Part shown: piece after piece, positions 34,720 to 46,461 of the stretch
Position numbering within the stretch: the first letter of the stretch is position 1
Layout: each line of letters opens with the position of its first letter
Source of the DNA: Chamaecyparis obtusa
Lineage: Eukaryota > Streptophyta > Pinopsida > Cupressales > Cupressaceae
Assembly: GCA_027943335.1 (NCBI GenBank)
Contig: BSBK01004089.1
Span: 1,503,501-1,567,500, forward strand
Length of the DNA: 64,000 bases
Reading direction: 5' to 3'
Translations under genes and position numbers: made by a program
Notes under the pieces: generated by a model
Told to the model about the DNA's origin: nothing
What the model saw: only the letters and a program-made list of their open reading frames with translations
The model's database searches: none

Positions 34720-35259
34720 TACCAAAGCATCAACAATAGTATTCCTACTTCTTGGGACACTCTAGATATTAAATGCTTTGAAATATTTGATCAAATCCCA
34801 CATGCAGTTATGGTAAGATGCCAACCACTTATGGGTTAAGGAATACTAGCTCCAGATCTATCTAACTATTAACTTTGAGTCTCCCTCTACAACCAAGGAA
34901 TTTACCTTCTTTTTATGGGCCATGAGGAAACCATGCACTAGCACCTCATATTCAACAACATTATTGGTGTAGTAGAATTGTAGCCTATAAGTACCATAGT
35001 ATGAGACACCTTGGGGATTGACCAACTCTATCCCATCCCCCGCTCCTTGTTTACATTTGGAACTATCAAACTTGAGCTTCCATATGGGATGGCCTTTATG
35101 AGAAGAGGTCTTACCTTGGGGCTCCAATGCATCCTTTAGCAAATGTATGCATGCTTGGGGTTTCGGAGAGGTCTCTAGTGGTGATAAGTTTTCTATGATT
35201 AGGGCCTCCATATCTTCTGCACCCAGATTTTCCCTTGCAGAGAGGGGCACCCATTTCAT
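34720..35259 (-). pseudogene. Element F archaeal-type RNase H domain, located upstream of RT
   Basis: The minus-strand translation contains PIWKLKFDSSKCKQGAGDGI (about 35080), then NNVVEYEVLVHGFLMA (about 34960), then VVEGDSKLIVR (about 34880) and, past a TAG, PRSRNTIVDAL (about 34740). These four blocks match the D-E-D-D layout of the archaeal-type (aRNH) domain of plant Tat-group gypsy elements, which resembles cellular RNase HI and can degrade the RNA of an RNA:DNA hybrid. Here it lies between protease and RT, followed by a linker (PAILDNITNFQVFQDDQQ). The element also has its own gypsy RNase H after RT. Three or more in-frame stops occur. Confidence 0.82.
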
Positions 35260-35903
35260 ATTTTGTTTTTCTCTTGCATCACGCTAGACTTCATGACCTG
35301 GGGTTTTTGATGAAGGGGAGGTCTGTCATCACTTGAGTGCATTGTTGTCCCTTTTGTAAGCTTGGGTGCATAAGACATTTGGATCATTACTTGAACCATG
35401 GCTCTCTGGAAATCTTGGCACTCAAACTCTGAGTGATTTGTCTAGTATAGGTGACAATATCCCAACAATATTAATATGTTTGGGTCAGCATCTTGGTCAA
35501 GATGTTTCATGTTTTTCATCATATTCCCCACAAAATCTATGAGGATCTCCTTGAGAATTTGGGTATGCACCAACCCTTGTACGAGGCTATCATTTGAATT
35601 TTCCTCTTCTTTGAGGTGAAATATGAAATCCTTATCAAACTGATACACCCCCAGGTTAGCCTATGAGAACAAGACTTCATTTGGGGTATTGTATTCAGTT
35701 ATCAACTATTTGAGTTTGGGTTCTACATCAATCTTGATTTGGTTATTGAGCCCTTTCTAAGGTAGCCAAAGTTGAGTGAAATATTTGGAGAACCAACCCC
35801 TCAAGGACCAGGTCTACTCCCTGCTAAGTAACATGCCATATGTTTTTGGGATGTCCACCACATGTATGTCGATGCAATCCTAGATTCTGCGGTTGGTAGT
35901 TAA

Positions 35904-38080
35904 CTATATGCATGTATCCTTCAGGACCCCAATGACATTGGTCTCTATTTTTTCAAGTTGGATCACCACCCTATTGGTTGGTTGAGGGTTCATCCCTAGC
36001 TTATGGCATATGGATAATGGCATGACATTACATGAAGCCCCTGAGTCAATCAAATAGTTATGCAAGTTCTTTCCAAAGATCTTGAGGCTGAGAAAGAATA
36101 GGGGTACTTCTACCCTATCCTTGAACATGGTTGGCGTTGCCTTAGATGCATTTACGTTGGATGATTTTCTAGCATTACTATTAGATGAGACCAATTTGGA
36201 ATGATCTAGTGATTTCAGGAGAGCTTCTCTCTACAAAGGAAAACTTTGTAACATGTCATACATTGACATATTAGCTTTAAATATCTTTAGTTCCTCTAGT
36301 GCACTATACTTTTCGATGGCCCAAGCTGGATTCTTTAACATGGTGGGATGGTGTTGCATTGTCAGGGTAGCAGTTGCACTGGGACCTCTAGGGGGTGTAG
36401 GATTATTGTTAGCCCATGGGTCAGGTGGAGTGGGCTGCATTCCTAGGGGAATACTGTTAGTTAGAGGTTCCCTTCTATTCCTCAGATTATAATTATTTCT
36501 ATTATTGTTCTGAAAAGCTTGGATCTCAGAATACTCAGGCTGACTTTCTTGATTAAAAGGGAAGACAAATTCTTCCTCAGTTGTGTTATCGCTAGGACTT
36601 CCCCTTGTACCTAGGTCATAAGAATCAAAGACCATGGCATTGAAATGAGTTTGGGAGTTATCAAGATCTTCGATCTATTGATTTTCAAACTCTCCCTTGT
36701 ACTCATTATCTGATTGATGTGTGTTGGGAGCTTGAGTGAAGTTAATCTTGGATGAGCTAAAGGCATTAACATTGTCAGAGGGTATGCTACCATTATTGGG
36801 GTGTGTGTTCCATGTCCTGTTAGTTCATGGTTGACCAAACTATTTATCTTGAGAAGCATTCCCATAACCTCCACTATTGTTTCTATTATTGTTGTTGTAT
36901 TTTTCATAATTATGATTTTGAGTCTGGGAGTAGGTGTTTGGGGCAGAAGTTGGTTGTTGGTAGTTCCCCTAATTCTGAGGTGGATTTAGCTTCATCCTAG
37001 TGATCTCTCTTGTTAACTGGGATAAAGTGTTTTTCATGGCATCCAACTCATTTACTAAAGCATGGTTTGACTCAATTGGGATAACAATCTTTTGTTCACA
37101 TAGAGCTGCCTTATGTGCATCATATCCTGGGTATGTGATGGTGAGTGGTGGGGCAACAATGTATGGATTTGGCACCAAATTGAGTCTTGGGGTGTGTTGC
37201 ACTGAGAGTTGATTATTTTTTGTGAATGGACTAGTTAGGGTACCATTCTTGAATGCTAGTGAGATGCCATAGTTTCCACTTGCTTGTAGATCCATTTGTT
37301 GGGTGAATGTGATGGCTTCATCACATACTTTCTCCAGAGTGTCTATGTTTCCTAGGGGTAGCCTCTTCAAGAATATGGAGGTTAATGGAACCAAGGCATG
37401 CAGGTACACTTGTATAGAAGCCCCAACTATTATAGTATAAGGAGCCTCTAGCCTTGGTACATCTTATGAAAATGGTGATTGAACATGGCAATTGGTTTGT
37501 TGTGGTCTTTTCTCACCGAGATGAATTGATGGTGAAGATTAGCCAAATCCACATATAACTTGAATTGATTTAGGAACTTTGTTTTAAATTCTCCCCATAT
37601 GGAGATGGATCCCTGTGGTAAGTTTAAATACTAGTTGTATGCAAATTTCCCCAATGTATAAGGGAAAAGGTGGCACACAACATCCTAATGAGCAATCTCT
37701 TTATGATTTCATAATTCTTTGAATGCGCGAATGTGTTCTTCTGCTATCCTGGATTCTCCATAGATGAAACATGGACAAAATTTCTTAGGATTCTTGGGAA
37801 GCTCATGGAGCTATCCTTGTAGATGCAATGGAGAGATTTGAGAATTTGTGAAAAAATCCATTGGAGCTAGTGGTAGAGTAGAAGCAGGCGGGGCAGTGAT
37901 GTAAGGAAATGGAGGAAGATTAGGATGATATGAAGTATCCTCTCTAAGTCTTGCTTTACTACTATGAGGTCTGTGAACTTCTTTGAGTTATAGGAATTCC
38001 CCTTTGTTTGGTGAGGATCTGAGGACTCATTCAAACCTTTCCAGAGAGAATGATCCAATATTCTGGGGTCTCCCTTTTGA
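35904..38080 (-). pseudogene. gag-pro: Element F gag and protease
   Basis: A minus-strand frame begins just after the PBS. Gag-like sequence with AEEHIRAFKEL and HLFPYTLGKFAYN lies near 37740-37640, and the gag tail at 37409-36970. An Asn/Gln/Pro-rich stretch follows (36900-36400), then a helical segment and retropepsin with YLIDSGASCNVMPLSIC near 36060-36020. Downstream in the same frame is the conserved IDIHVVDIPKTYGMLLSR block (about 35870), which follows the protease in this gypsy group. No canonical CCHC knuckle is visible. Several TAG and TAA stops occur at Gln-like positions. gag-pro is in a different frame from the RNase H/RT/integrase frame, which takes over between 35442 and 35259. 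Confidence 0.85.
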
Positions 38081-38083
38081 GGG

Positions 38084-38100
38084 CCCTCCTTCTAGCACCA
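38084..38100 (-). promoter_or_regulatory. Primer-binding site of F, probably tRNA-Asn
   Basis: The minus strand reads TGGTGCTAGAAGGAGGG, four bases from the LTR end. It matches the complement of the plant tRNA-Asn 3' end (TGGCGCTAGAAGGAGGG, from memory) except for one C-to-T change at a CpG. Confidence 0.75.
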
Positions 38101-38104
38101 CTTC

Positions 38105-41100
38105 TATTGAGCATCATTTTTACATGAGACAACGACTAAAAATTTACGTGAGAAAATTCCCCTCTTGGAAGAATGATATTAGTCAATCTCAAGGTTCCTT
38201 TTGGGTTGGGTCTCAACCGCTTGGATAGCTCAATGGAAGATAAACATGAATCTATTCACGAGGAAGCCTTTGCTGGTTCGTATTTTGAGAGGGTTGCAAA
38301 ACAAACTTTAAACACAATAATACTTTCTTTTTTGGGATTTTCAGATTTCAAATGAAAATAATGTTAATCTAGTTAATCTACCATAACTGATATGCAAGGA
38401 AAGTAAGAGGCAAGGTAATGAGAATTTAAAAGAAACTTATTGAAAGAAAGTAATGGACATAAACCAATATCACACTACTTCATGAATTAAAGTACCAAGA
38501 AGATTAGAAAACCCACAAAATAGAGATATGATGAAATCACAATCTCAGCTAGGCAAATGCAATCATCAATGGAAATAAATGCAGACGTATAATAAGCCAA
38601 AAACCATCAAATCACAAAGCCACCATCGATGTGCACACACATGAGACAAGTTTATCTTCAAAGCACTGAAAAAGAAGAGATCTTTTCAATAATTTGTCAC
38701 AACAAATCAATGCAGTAGAGGTAAACACTGAACTAAAGAATCATAGATCAAAATCACCACACAATCAACCGGTTCTTTGAAATAAACAAATGAGCAATTC
38801 ACACATTCATAAATTTTGCAAAGGCAACAGAAGAATCACACCACGATTGAAGCACCAATTGTATGTATTGTATTAATGATAAAAATCTGACCCTAATTAC
38901 ATTGAGTTCATACAATTTATAGAGCTATGCTCTCATTTTTGTGGTTAGGGTTTCGGCTACATCTAAAATTCAAAAGTAAATTTAAACTACAAATTACATC
39001 AATGAAACTATCTCTAAAACTAATAAAATACCCTAGCATGGAATTGAGCCTTGTGCATTACAAAAAATAGAGCAGATCATGCATAAAATGACTCAAAACA
39101 TAACTGGAACTCAGCCAAGATCTCAATGAAACTTTGCGATCCTATCATTTATTCTTCATTATGACATCTCCACATGGAATCAACTGGAAGATACCCTCAA
39201 ATCATACAGAAACAACCCCCCTTGATGTGATCCTTGTGACTAAAAATCAAGTTTGAGATGACTGAAGTCAAACGACAGTTGTGCCCAAAATTCTTGGATC
39301 TCGATGGTTGCCCCCCAAAAATATAGCTCCAAAATTGACTAAGTGCGGAGATGAAATTTCTGAAATTTTAGACTTTCAGAGAATGAAAATGCTCTAGGGC
39401 CAAAATGCCGAAAATCAAGGCCTTCAAATGGCTAAGTGTGAAAAACTATTTTTCTCCTATACAAAATTTGACTGAGTCCAAATTGGGTGTCTATCGATTT
39501 GGGAGGACTTCTGGGTGAGCTTTGCAGAACCTATCCACAATCTCTTGTACCTATTCAAAGTCAGCCATTTTGACTCCTTTAAGGAGTTCTTGTTGTCTCT
39601 CATAGAAGGTGATCAATTCCACTTCAAAGCCCCGTATTTCCTCTTCCCGAGATAACATCTTCTGAATCTCCTCCTTCTAATAAAACATCTGCTGGAGGTC
39701 TTCTTTTGTTTGAACTCCTCTGAAGATGTCTAGATACTTATTTATGATGACATTCACATGATGCATTGTTTTCTCATCATATTCTTCATACAAATCCAAA
39801 TCCAATCCTTTGAAAAAATTATGCATTTCCCTCACAAAAAACAAACCTTTATCCCTCCTTTTATTCATTCTTTTCAGTACCTTCTCAAAGATAGTCAAAG
39901 AACCAATGTTATCTTAGATCCATTCCTCAAAATTATCTAGCTTTGACCCTTTGTACACCTTAACCAAAACTTGGAAGTGTTTCTTCCTTATTACCATGAT
40001 ATCTTCTATTGCCTTTTTCCATTTTAGGTTATTTTCCTCCAAACCATCCTCCTCACTAATAATCTTGACCAAAGATGAGATTCCTTGAAGAATACTCCAT
40101 AAAGGCCTCATAATCTTCTTGAGAGACATCTTGGTGGACTCCTCAAAATCAGCCTTCCAATCTGCACAAGCTTGAACAAAAGAATGCAGGATGTTTGTCG
40201 GTATATTTACATCACCCCTTTTCTCCAAAATATCTTGTAATGAGGCCTCAGGGTTACTAGGGTCAATGGGACCCATTGTCTTAATAATAAAATTCTTCAT
40301 AGCTTCATTCTTCTACATTAATGCTTTATCTTCTCTTCATCCTTGTCCATGAAACCTAGACCATGCTTCAACCTGAGGGTAGCCAGAGTTTTACTCCCCT
40401 CTCTAGTTGGCTCTCCCAAATCTACTTCCTCTAACACATAGTCATCTTGGGTGACCTTAGTTGTACTAATACTCATTGTAGGGATAGCCACCTAAGCCTT
40501 CTATCTACCCATTTGGTCCTATGGTACATATGAAAAGGTCCTTTCTCAGGTACTAGATCCCACTTGATGGAATGTTCACCCTAATTCCATTATATCTATT
40601 TCATCATATATATACACCCTTATCCTTGGCTAAATCTCCTTAGTGAGCCAAGTGGGCTTTGAGAAGGCATTGAGGGGCTCATAAGGGGTGGCTAGAGGTG
40701 AGGTAGTTGTTGGGAATTCTATTTCCATCTCCTCATGACTCTTCTCCTCTCCTCCTTGTGTTTCTCATTCTTCCATCACATTCAACTCCTCTGTAGCATT
40801 TGTCTGTTCTTCCTCATTTATTTTCTCTTCCTCTTCAATCCATCTTGTCCTTCTAATAGAATCTCATTGATTTCCTTTGTTTCCTTCTTTGGTTCCTGAG
40901 GCCCTTGTGCTAGTGTTTTAGTGTTGACTAGTAGTGAAATGGGAGCTTGGGAAGGAGGGTTCTACATAGGAGGAGTAGGAGTGGTAGGGGGAGTGGGTGA
41001 AGGCATTGGCAAAGGAGGTGGAGTTGGCATGGGAATGTGAGAAAATAGAGGTTGTGGTGGAAATGGAGTAGTTTGAACCAGAGGTAGAAGTGGAGTGGTA

Positions 41101-44000
41101 GGTGGTGTTTGATGCAGAGGCCAGAGTGGAGTTTGATGCATAGGTGGAGGTGGAGGTGGAACTGGGTGTGAAGCCGAGGGAATTTGTGCAACTATATCCT
41201 CCTCAAAGGTGATACCTATAGAAGAATTCCTTCTTGAGTCTCTAGTTTCCTTCTAGATTTTAGCTACAACCTCCTCAACTGATTTCTAAGAGTCGCGTGG
41301 AACTTCCTCTCTCACATTGCCAAGAGGACTAGTGAACTGTGTAGGGAAAGAATCAAAAGACAAGGATTATCTAGCAGTTGGAGCCTGTTGCTCAAATTCT
41401 TGGAAATCATGAAGTCCTTCAAAATTAGAGATGTCAAATTCATCATCTCCTAGAGCATCCAAATTTATCAATTCCCCTTGGGTTCCTCCTTTGGTGTCTT
41501 CTTGTGGATCATCTTCTAGTACCCACCTTCTCTTCAAGAATCCTATAGACTAGGTTCTTCTACTGAGAGGCACTTGATCCATCTCATCCTCATCTTCCTC
41601 TAAGAGGGTGTCCATCTAAGTGGGTGTGGAGTCTTTCTTTCTCTTGTATATGTTCCCCTTTATTACCCCAGCTGGCCTAGGTCCAGTCACCTTGAATTTA
41701 GGTACCTTCTTTGGTGCACTTGGAGGTTTGGGACCACTAGAAGAAAGAACATCTAGAGGTGCTATGATTCCCATCATTCTAGTTTTGGGTTTCTTTGAGT
41801 GGGTAGCCAAGCCATATGTCATAAGATGCTCATGTCTATATGCTATCTCTAGCTTCTGTGGTGCAACCTCTTTGAACTGTGGCATCATCACCTTCTCTCC
41901 TTTCTTATTCTTTTCCATAGAGGGCTGAGCCACTTGCAACCTCTTTGAATTGTGGCATCATCACCTTCTATCCATGGGCTGATAATTCTTGCCTTAGTCA
42001 CTTTGATGACATGTCTTTCCTTGAAGTTGATGTCATCATTTTCATACCTATTGACCTCTGCATTCAAAATGGCCCTATTAAATACTTTATCCAAATTGTA
42101 AATAGGATCTATGACATCCTCAGAGTCAACTCCCTTTACCTTTGGGGGGATCTTCAATAGTAGACTCCAAGCTCATCTGATAGTAGTTACAGATTCTAAC
42201 CTCATAGTCATCTAGGTAGTTTATCTAATGGTCCTCAATGTGAGGCTTGTGTACATAATGCCTTCCCATTATGTGACTATATGTACAAATTGGATCGAAT
42301 TGGGTCCTTATGAGGTTATAAGTCTATAGTGGGAATTCATCCCATTCGAAGGAAAAGGAATTATAGATCTTCATATCTTGTACACAGTGGGGCCCTATGG
42401 AAATTGGGAAGTCCCAAAAGTGCTTCTTCTTGTGCTAGATGTGTTCATAGGCATCTAATAATTTTCTAGCCATCTCCAACAAGATTAACCTATCAAATGG
42501 ATATCTCGGCAACTTCTTAGGAGCCATGGTGCATTGTGCCACCTGAATATATGTAAAAGTCTTGAACTGAATATAAAATGCCCCAAGGGCCTTCACCTTT
42601 GCAGTAGCTTCTGTAGACATCCTTTTGGCATAGTCTCCCTCTATGGAGCGTATGATAGAAAACATAAAAGCATCATTGACGATACAAAAATTAGGACTGT
42701 TATGTGTGTAGTATTCCTTCCAAACTAGTTGTGGGTACATATTAAAAGGCCATGCATTCTGATCACCCATAGCCCTAACCTTCACCAATCCCAGGTACAC
42801 CACCCTTGCAGCTAATAAGTATACAACATAGGATGTCCTGTAGAAGTATGGGTCACTTTTTACCATGATCAACTGCTGATCCAAGTTGTCACTGAGGATG
42901 GTGACCCAATCAAATCTTTCCTACCTCTCCTTTATCTTTTCAATAAGCAAGATCATCCATGGCTCTAGTTGTACAAAAATTTTCAACCCATACACCCGAC
43001 TAATCATGGTGATGGCTTCTTGGATGTCCTCTTTAATGTATCCTCTCTGCATGTCTATCCTTTCCAACTTATTTCTAGGTAGAGGTTGTATAAGGTACTC
43101 CTTTTTCACAATGTCATGGGATAGTGAGACATCTCTATTGTAGAATTCCATACCCTTACCAATGAAGAAGTTGTAGAATTTGTCTACCCCTTTGGGTAAG
43201 TGGAAGACATCTTTAATATTGTCAGGCTTGAGATCTAGAACTACTTCACCCATGTTGTTCTTAACCATTCTTTCATCTGGTACATAGTAACTTGCCAGAG
43301 TGTTGATAAATCTGATGATAGGATGGAGACAGGGTGTGTTACTATGTTTACCAAAGAATAATACACTAATGAGGTGAAGTCCTCGGACCTCCCTACTAGT
43401 TGTGCACATTTGACCAGGTAGTCATTCTAGCTGACATTTTTGATGTCATTATCCATGGTCTCAGCATGCAAGTTCCCCACTTTTGAGGGTGTGTGATATC
43501 CCTTGAATTGGTACCTCATTACTAGTGAGTTGACCTTCTCTACCATTTCTACAAAGAGCCAAGGGACAAAAATCAGAGATTTACCCAATTACATAAATTA
43601 TGCAAGAGAAAAAAATAATGAGATAAAAATAGCTAAACCACTCAAGTTTAAAGTCTTGGAAATCAATTTTGGCCTTTTAGACCTTTGGGGGTACATGATC
43701 TACAAAAGGCCAAAAAAGGTCAAAATGCCAAAGGAAGTAGACCCAGCCTAAGTTTCAGTGATCGGGCTTTGGGGTGCATGAGCATGGTTTTTCAGTGATT
43801 CAGGTGTGTCAGATATTTGGTGTGCAAAAACATCGAAAAGAAAAAAGGACTTAGCCGATTATTCATAAAGAGATCCTTCCAAGAATTTTAGACTATGAAA
43901 GTCCAAAAGCATCAGGGCCAAATGGTGAAAAAATGAGGGCTTAGGGTTTCGACCTCAAAAATGAGCCCCAAAATAGGTCTGACCACAAAACCAAGGCTAA
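38105..44000 (-). repeat. 5' LTR of element F, truncated (5,896 bp)
   Basis: It aligns with 18020-29859 after removing element C. Its inner edge, where CA would be expected, has become TA (TG to TA on the plus strand at 38105-38106). Homology to the other LTR stops at 44000, and copia element E2 starts at 44001-44004. About 1 kb, including the predicted promoter, is missing. Confidence 0.82.
39540..43409 (-). pseudogene. LTR-encoded ORF of F (5' LTR copy)
   Basis: This is the second copy of the LTR ORF, uninterrupted by a transposon. Recognisable blocks occur in the same order: VLDLKPDNIKDVFHLPKG (about 43220), LIQPLPRNKLERIDMQRGY (about 43080), VVYLLAARVVYLGLVKV (about 42810), the Pro/Lys segment SSGPKPPSAPKKVPKFKV (about 41730), the low-complexity region (about 41190-40930), and GPIDPSNPEASLQDILEKRG (about 40270). 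Several frame changes are needed, so it is more damaged than the 3' copy. A 39-bp direct repeat with 74-bp offset (41862 and 41936) lies in the linker, near the place where element C entered the other copy. Confidence 0.68.
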
Positions 44001-44001
44001 G

Positions 44002-45288
44002 GTGTCTCAGGGTCATTGAATAACAAATTAATACTGTCAAACATTTCTTCAATAATTGTCTCACTAGTGGAGGGTCTGGGTTCTTCTTCAATCATGGGTG
44101 AGTAATCATGATATCTTTCTTGAATCATAAACTTTTCATCAATCTTAAGATGAGCACTTTCAATGATCTTTTTCAATCTTAAATTGAAACATCTATAAGC
44201 TTTACTTTTAGTAGAGTAACCAAGGAAAATACCTTCATCGCTTCTTGCATCAAACTTGCCTACTGCTTCATCTCTCTTGATGTAACACTTGCTTACAAAG
44301 ATTCTAAAGTATTTTACTATGGGAACATTACCAAACCATAGCTCACATGGTGTTTTGTCTATGCCAAGCCTCAATTGAATTAGATTGATGGTATAGACCA
44401 TTGTATTGACTGCATCTCTCCAATAGGTGTGTGCAAATGTTCCTTCAATCATGTTGGTGCACACTGTATCAAGGATGATCCTATTCCTTCTCTCTATAAT
44501 TCCATTCTACTAAGGGGTTATAGGTGCACTCAATTGCCTCTTGATGCCATGTTCTTCGTAGTACTCATAGAATCTGTCAAAGGTGAATTCTCCTCCTCTA
44601 TCTGATCTTAAACATTTTATCTTTAGTCCAAATTCATTCTTAACCTTAGCTTTAAATATTTTGAATTTCTCAAATGCTTCTGACTTGTCTTTTAAGAACA
44701 CAACCCACATCATTCTAGTATAGTCATCAACAAACAAAATGAAATACCTTTCACCATAGTATGATCTTTTTTGAGTTGGACCACATAGGTCTGTATGAAT
44801 TAGATCCAACTTATTCTCTACTAAATTGTGCTTGCTCTTGAATGAGTTTCTCACATGCTTTCCCATCACACATTCCCTGCATATAGTATCAACTAACTTT
44901 GCTATGCTAGGTAGATCTCTTACTACCTTTACATTGCTTATCTTAACTATGTTATCAAAATTGACATGACATAGTTTTTATGCCACAACCAACTATCATC
45001 TATTTTAGCAAAAAAATAACTTGCTTCTGGATTAAGCTGAAAAACATTACCTTTAGTCTTTGATCCCGATGCAATTATTTCTCCTTCTTTGTTGTTAATG
45101 ATGCACTTGTTTCCATTGAATTCCAATCTATAACCTTTGTCAAGTAACTACCCAACACTTAGTAGGTTATGTTTCAAACCATCGACATAAAGAACATCAT
45201 CAGTACTATTCTTTGCATCCAAGGTGATGGCTCCTCTACCAACGATGGGTTTAGGAGTGTTATCTCCAAATCTAATCATGCCACCATT
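44002..45288 (-). pseudogene. pol: E2 protease-distal region and integrase, truncated
   Basis: Continues the polyprotein: DDVLYVDGLKHNLLSVG (about 45170), then the zinc-binding region (WLWHK... CRECVMGKHVRNSFKSKHN, 44990-44820) and the integrase core with HTDLCGPTQKRSYYGERY (about 44800), FVDDYTRMMW and LRSDRGGEF (about 44610). After a TAG comes ERRNRIILDTVCTNMIEGTF (about 44490-44430). A one-base deletion near 44975-44981 shifts the frame relative to E1. Sequence stops at SINLLFNDPETP, just before the RT domain would begin, because of the 44000/44001 breakpoint. Confidence 0.88.
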
Positions 45289-46404
45289 TTATTTGTCTAG
45301 ATGAACAAATTTGTCTTTATCACCTGTCATGTGATGTGAACAACCACTATCTATAATCCAGTCTGTCCTAATATCAACTTGTGAAATTAATGCTAGCTCT
45401 TGTTCTTCTTTCTCATCTTCATGATCTCTCTTATTATTCATTTTATCTATAATAACAATAAATCCAATTTCTTCTTCAGTTGAATCATCATCTGAAACTC
45501 CATCTCCAGCATAGTAACATTCCTTAGAGTATATAGGCTTGTAGTCATTTTTGAACTTTCTAGCTCTTGTAGGACACTTAGATGTAAAGTGACCAATCTT
45601 ATTACATGAAAAGAATTTAAATGGAAATTGACCTTCATATTTTCCTTTTCCTTTCTTTTCTCTTTTGGAAATCATAGCAATGAAATCATCTAGTGTTTTC
45701 TCTTCATCAACATCATCAAAATTACCATAAGTGTTTATAGATTTCTTACCATGGACTATTGCTTTGAAGGCTGTCTCACTTTTAGGTTCTGTCTTCAATC
45801 TTGAAATCTCAAAAGCTGATATTTTGTTGATCAAAGTCTCTCTCTTGAAATTTGATGTAAGCTGCACGGTCTCATCAAGGATGTTGATCTTGTTTTCATA
45901 TTCTAGAGTGAGAATAGTCATCAATTTGTCCATAATGTCTTCCTCTGAGATCTCTCCACCATTTTTCTTGATTCCAGCAACTGCTTCATTGATCCTTTGA
46001 TTGTAAGCTCTGATGTTTTCTTCAGGTAGCATCTCTAATGCATTGTATCTTTTCTTCCATGTTTTTCTATGTGCATCCTTTGCTTGTTTGTCTCCTTCAA
46101 ATATGTCTTCTAGGTTCTTCCATATTTTGTGGGTTGTATCTACTTTCTTTATTTCTGAAAACTCACTATCAGATAGGGTGCTGATAAGGGCTTCTTTGGA
46201 TATTGCATTTTGATTAAACAATTCCTTTTTCTTTTGAGTAGCATCATCCTTTGCAATGTCTTCTAAAGTAGGGATCTTGACTGCTTTGATAGTTACATCA
46301 AAAACTTCAAAAGTAATGCATTGCAAATGAGTCACTATCTTGTTCTTCCAATCAAGATAATTCTCTCTATCAAACTTAGGAATTTCTTTTCTAAAGAATG
46401 CCAT
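45289..46404 (-). CDS. gag: E2 gag and start of protease (371 codons, open)
   Basis: The longest uninterrupted ORF in the window. It starts MAFFRKEIPKFDRENYLDWK, the typical copia gag opening. A UBN2-type gag domain follows (YNALEMLPEENIRAYNQRIN, about residues 120-140; KINILDETVQLTSNFKRETL, about 170-190). Then comes a knuckle at about residues 270-283, FFSCNKIGHFTSKC, in which the first Cys is Phe, and the retropepsin motif DWIIDSGCSHHMTGD near the end. A TAA (AAA TAA) ends the frame within the protease region, after which coding sequence continues. The neighbour downstream is the integrase part of the same polyprotein. Confidence 0.9.
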   Translation of the reverse strand: MAFFRKEIPKFDRENYLDWKNKIVTHLQCITFEVFDVTIKAVKIPTLEDIAKDDATQKKKELFNQNAISKEALISTLSDSEFSEIKKVDTTHKIWKNLEDIFEGDKQAKDAHRKTWKKRYNALEMLPEENIRAYNQRINEAVAGIKKNGGEISEEDIMDKLMTILTLEYENKINILDETVQLTSNFKRETLINKISAFEISRLKTEPKSETAFKAIVHGKKSINTYGNFDDVDEEKTLDDFIAMISKREKKGKGKYEGQFPFKFFSCNKIGHFTSKCPTRARKFKNDYKPIYSKECYYAGDGVSDDDSTEEEIGFIVIIDKMNNKRDHEDEKEEQELALISQVDIRTDWIIDSGCSHHMTGDKDKFVHLDK

Positions 46405-46447
46405 TTGATCAACCTCAAGCTGCTAAAATTTCTCTCTGATGCACTTG

Positions 46448-46460
46448 GCTCTGATACCAA
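46448..46460 (-). promoter_or_regulatory. Primer-binding site of E2 (initiator-Met tRNA type)
   Basis: The minus strand reads TTGGTATCAGAGC, one base from the LTR. Confidence 0.92.
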
Positions 46461-46461
46461 T

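Larger units (their letters stand above)
18020..44000 (-). mobile_element. Element F: giant Ty3/gypsy retrotransposon with ORF-bearing LTRs, 5' LTR truncated
   Basis: On the minus strand the order is truncated 5' LTR (44000-38105), PBS (38100-38084), gag, protease, archaeal-type RNase H, RT, RNase H, integrase (to about 31744), polypurine tract (30863-30851) and 3' LTR (30850-18020, split by element C). The two LTRs align over about 5.9 kb. The full LTR is predicted to be about 6.86 kb after removing element C, giving an intact element of roughly 21 kb. A PBS abutting one repeat and a PPT abutting the other is what defines the repeats as LTRs of this element rather than independent insertions. 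The right end is lost at the junction with E2, so its TSD cannot be checked. Confidence 0.8.

Noticed and set aside
18020..44000. The 18-30 kb and 38-44 kb repeats as two independent pol-less elements
   Set aside because: One end of each repeat abuts the PBS or PPT of the same gypsy internal region in the right orientation, and no other LTR pair or TSD bounds them.
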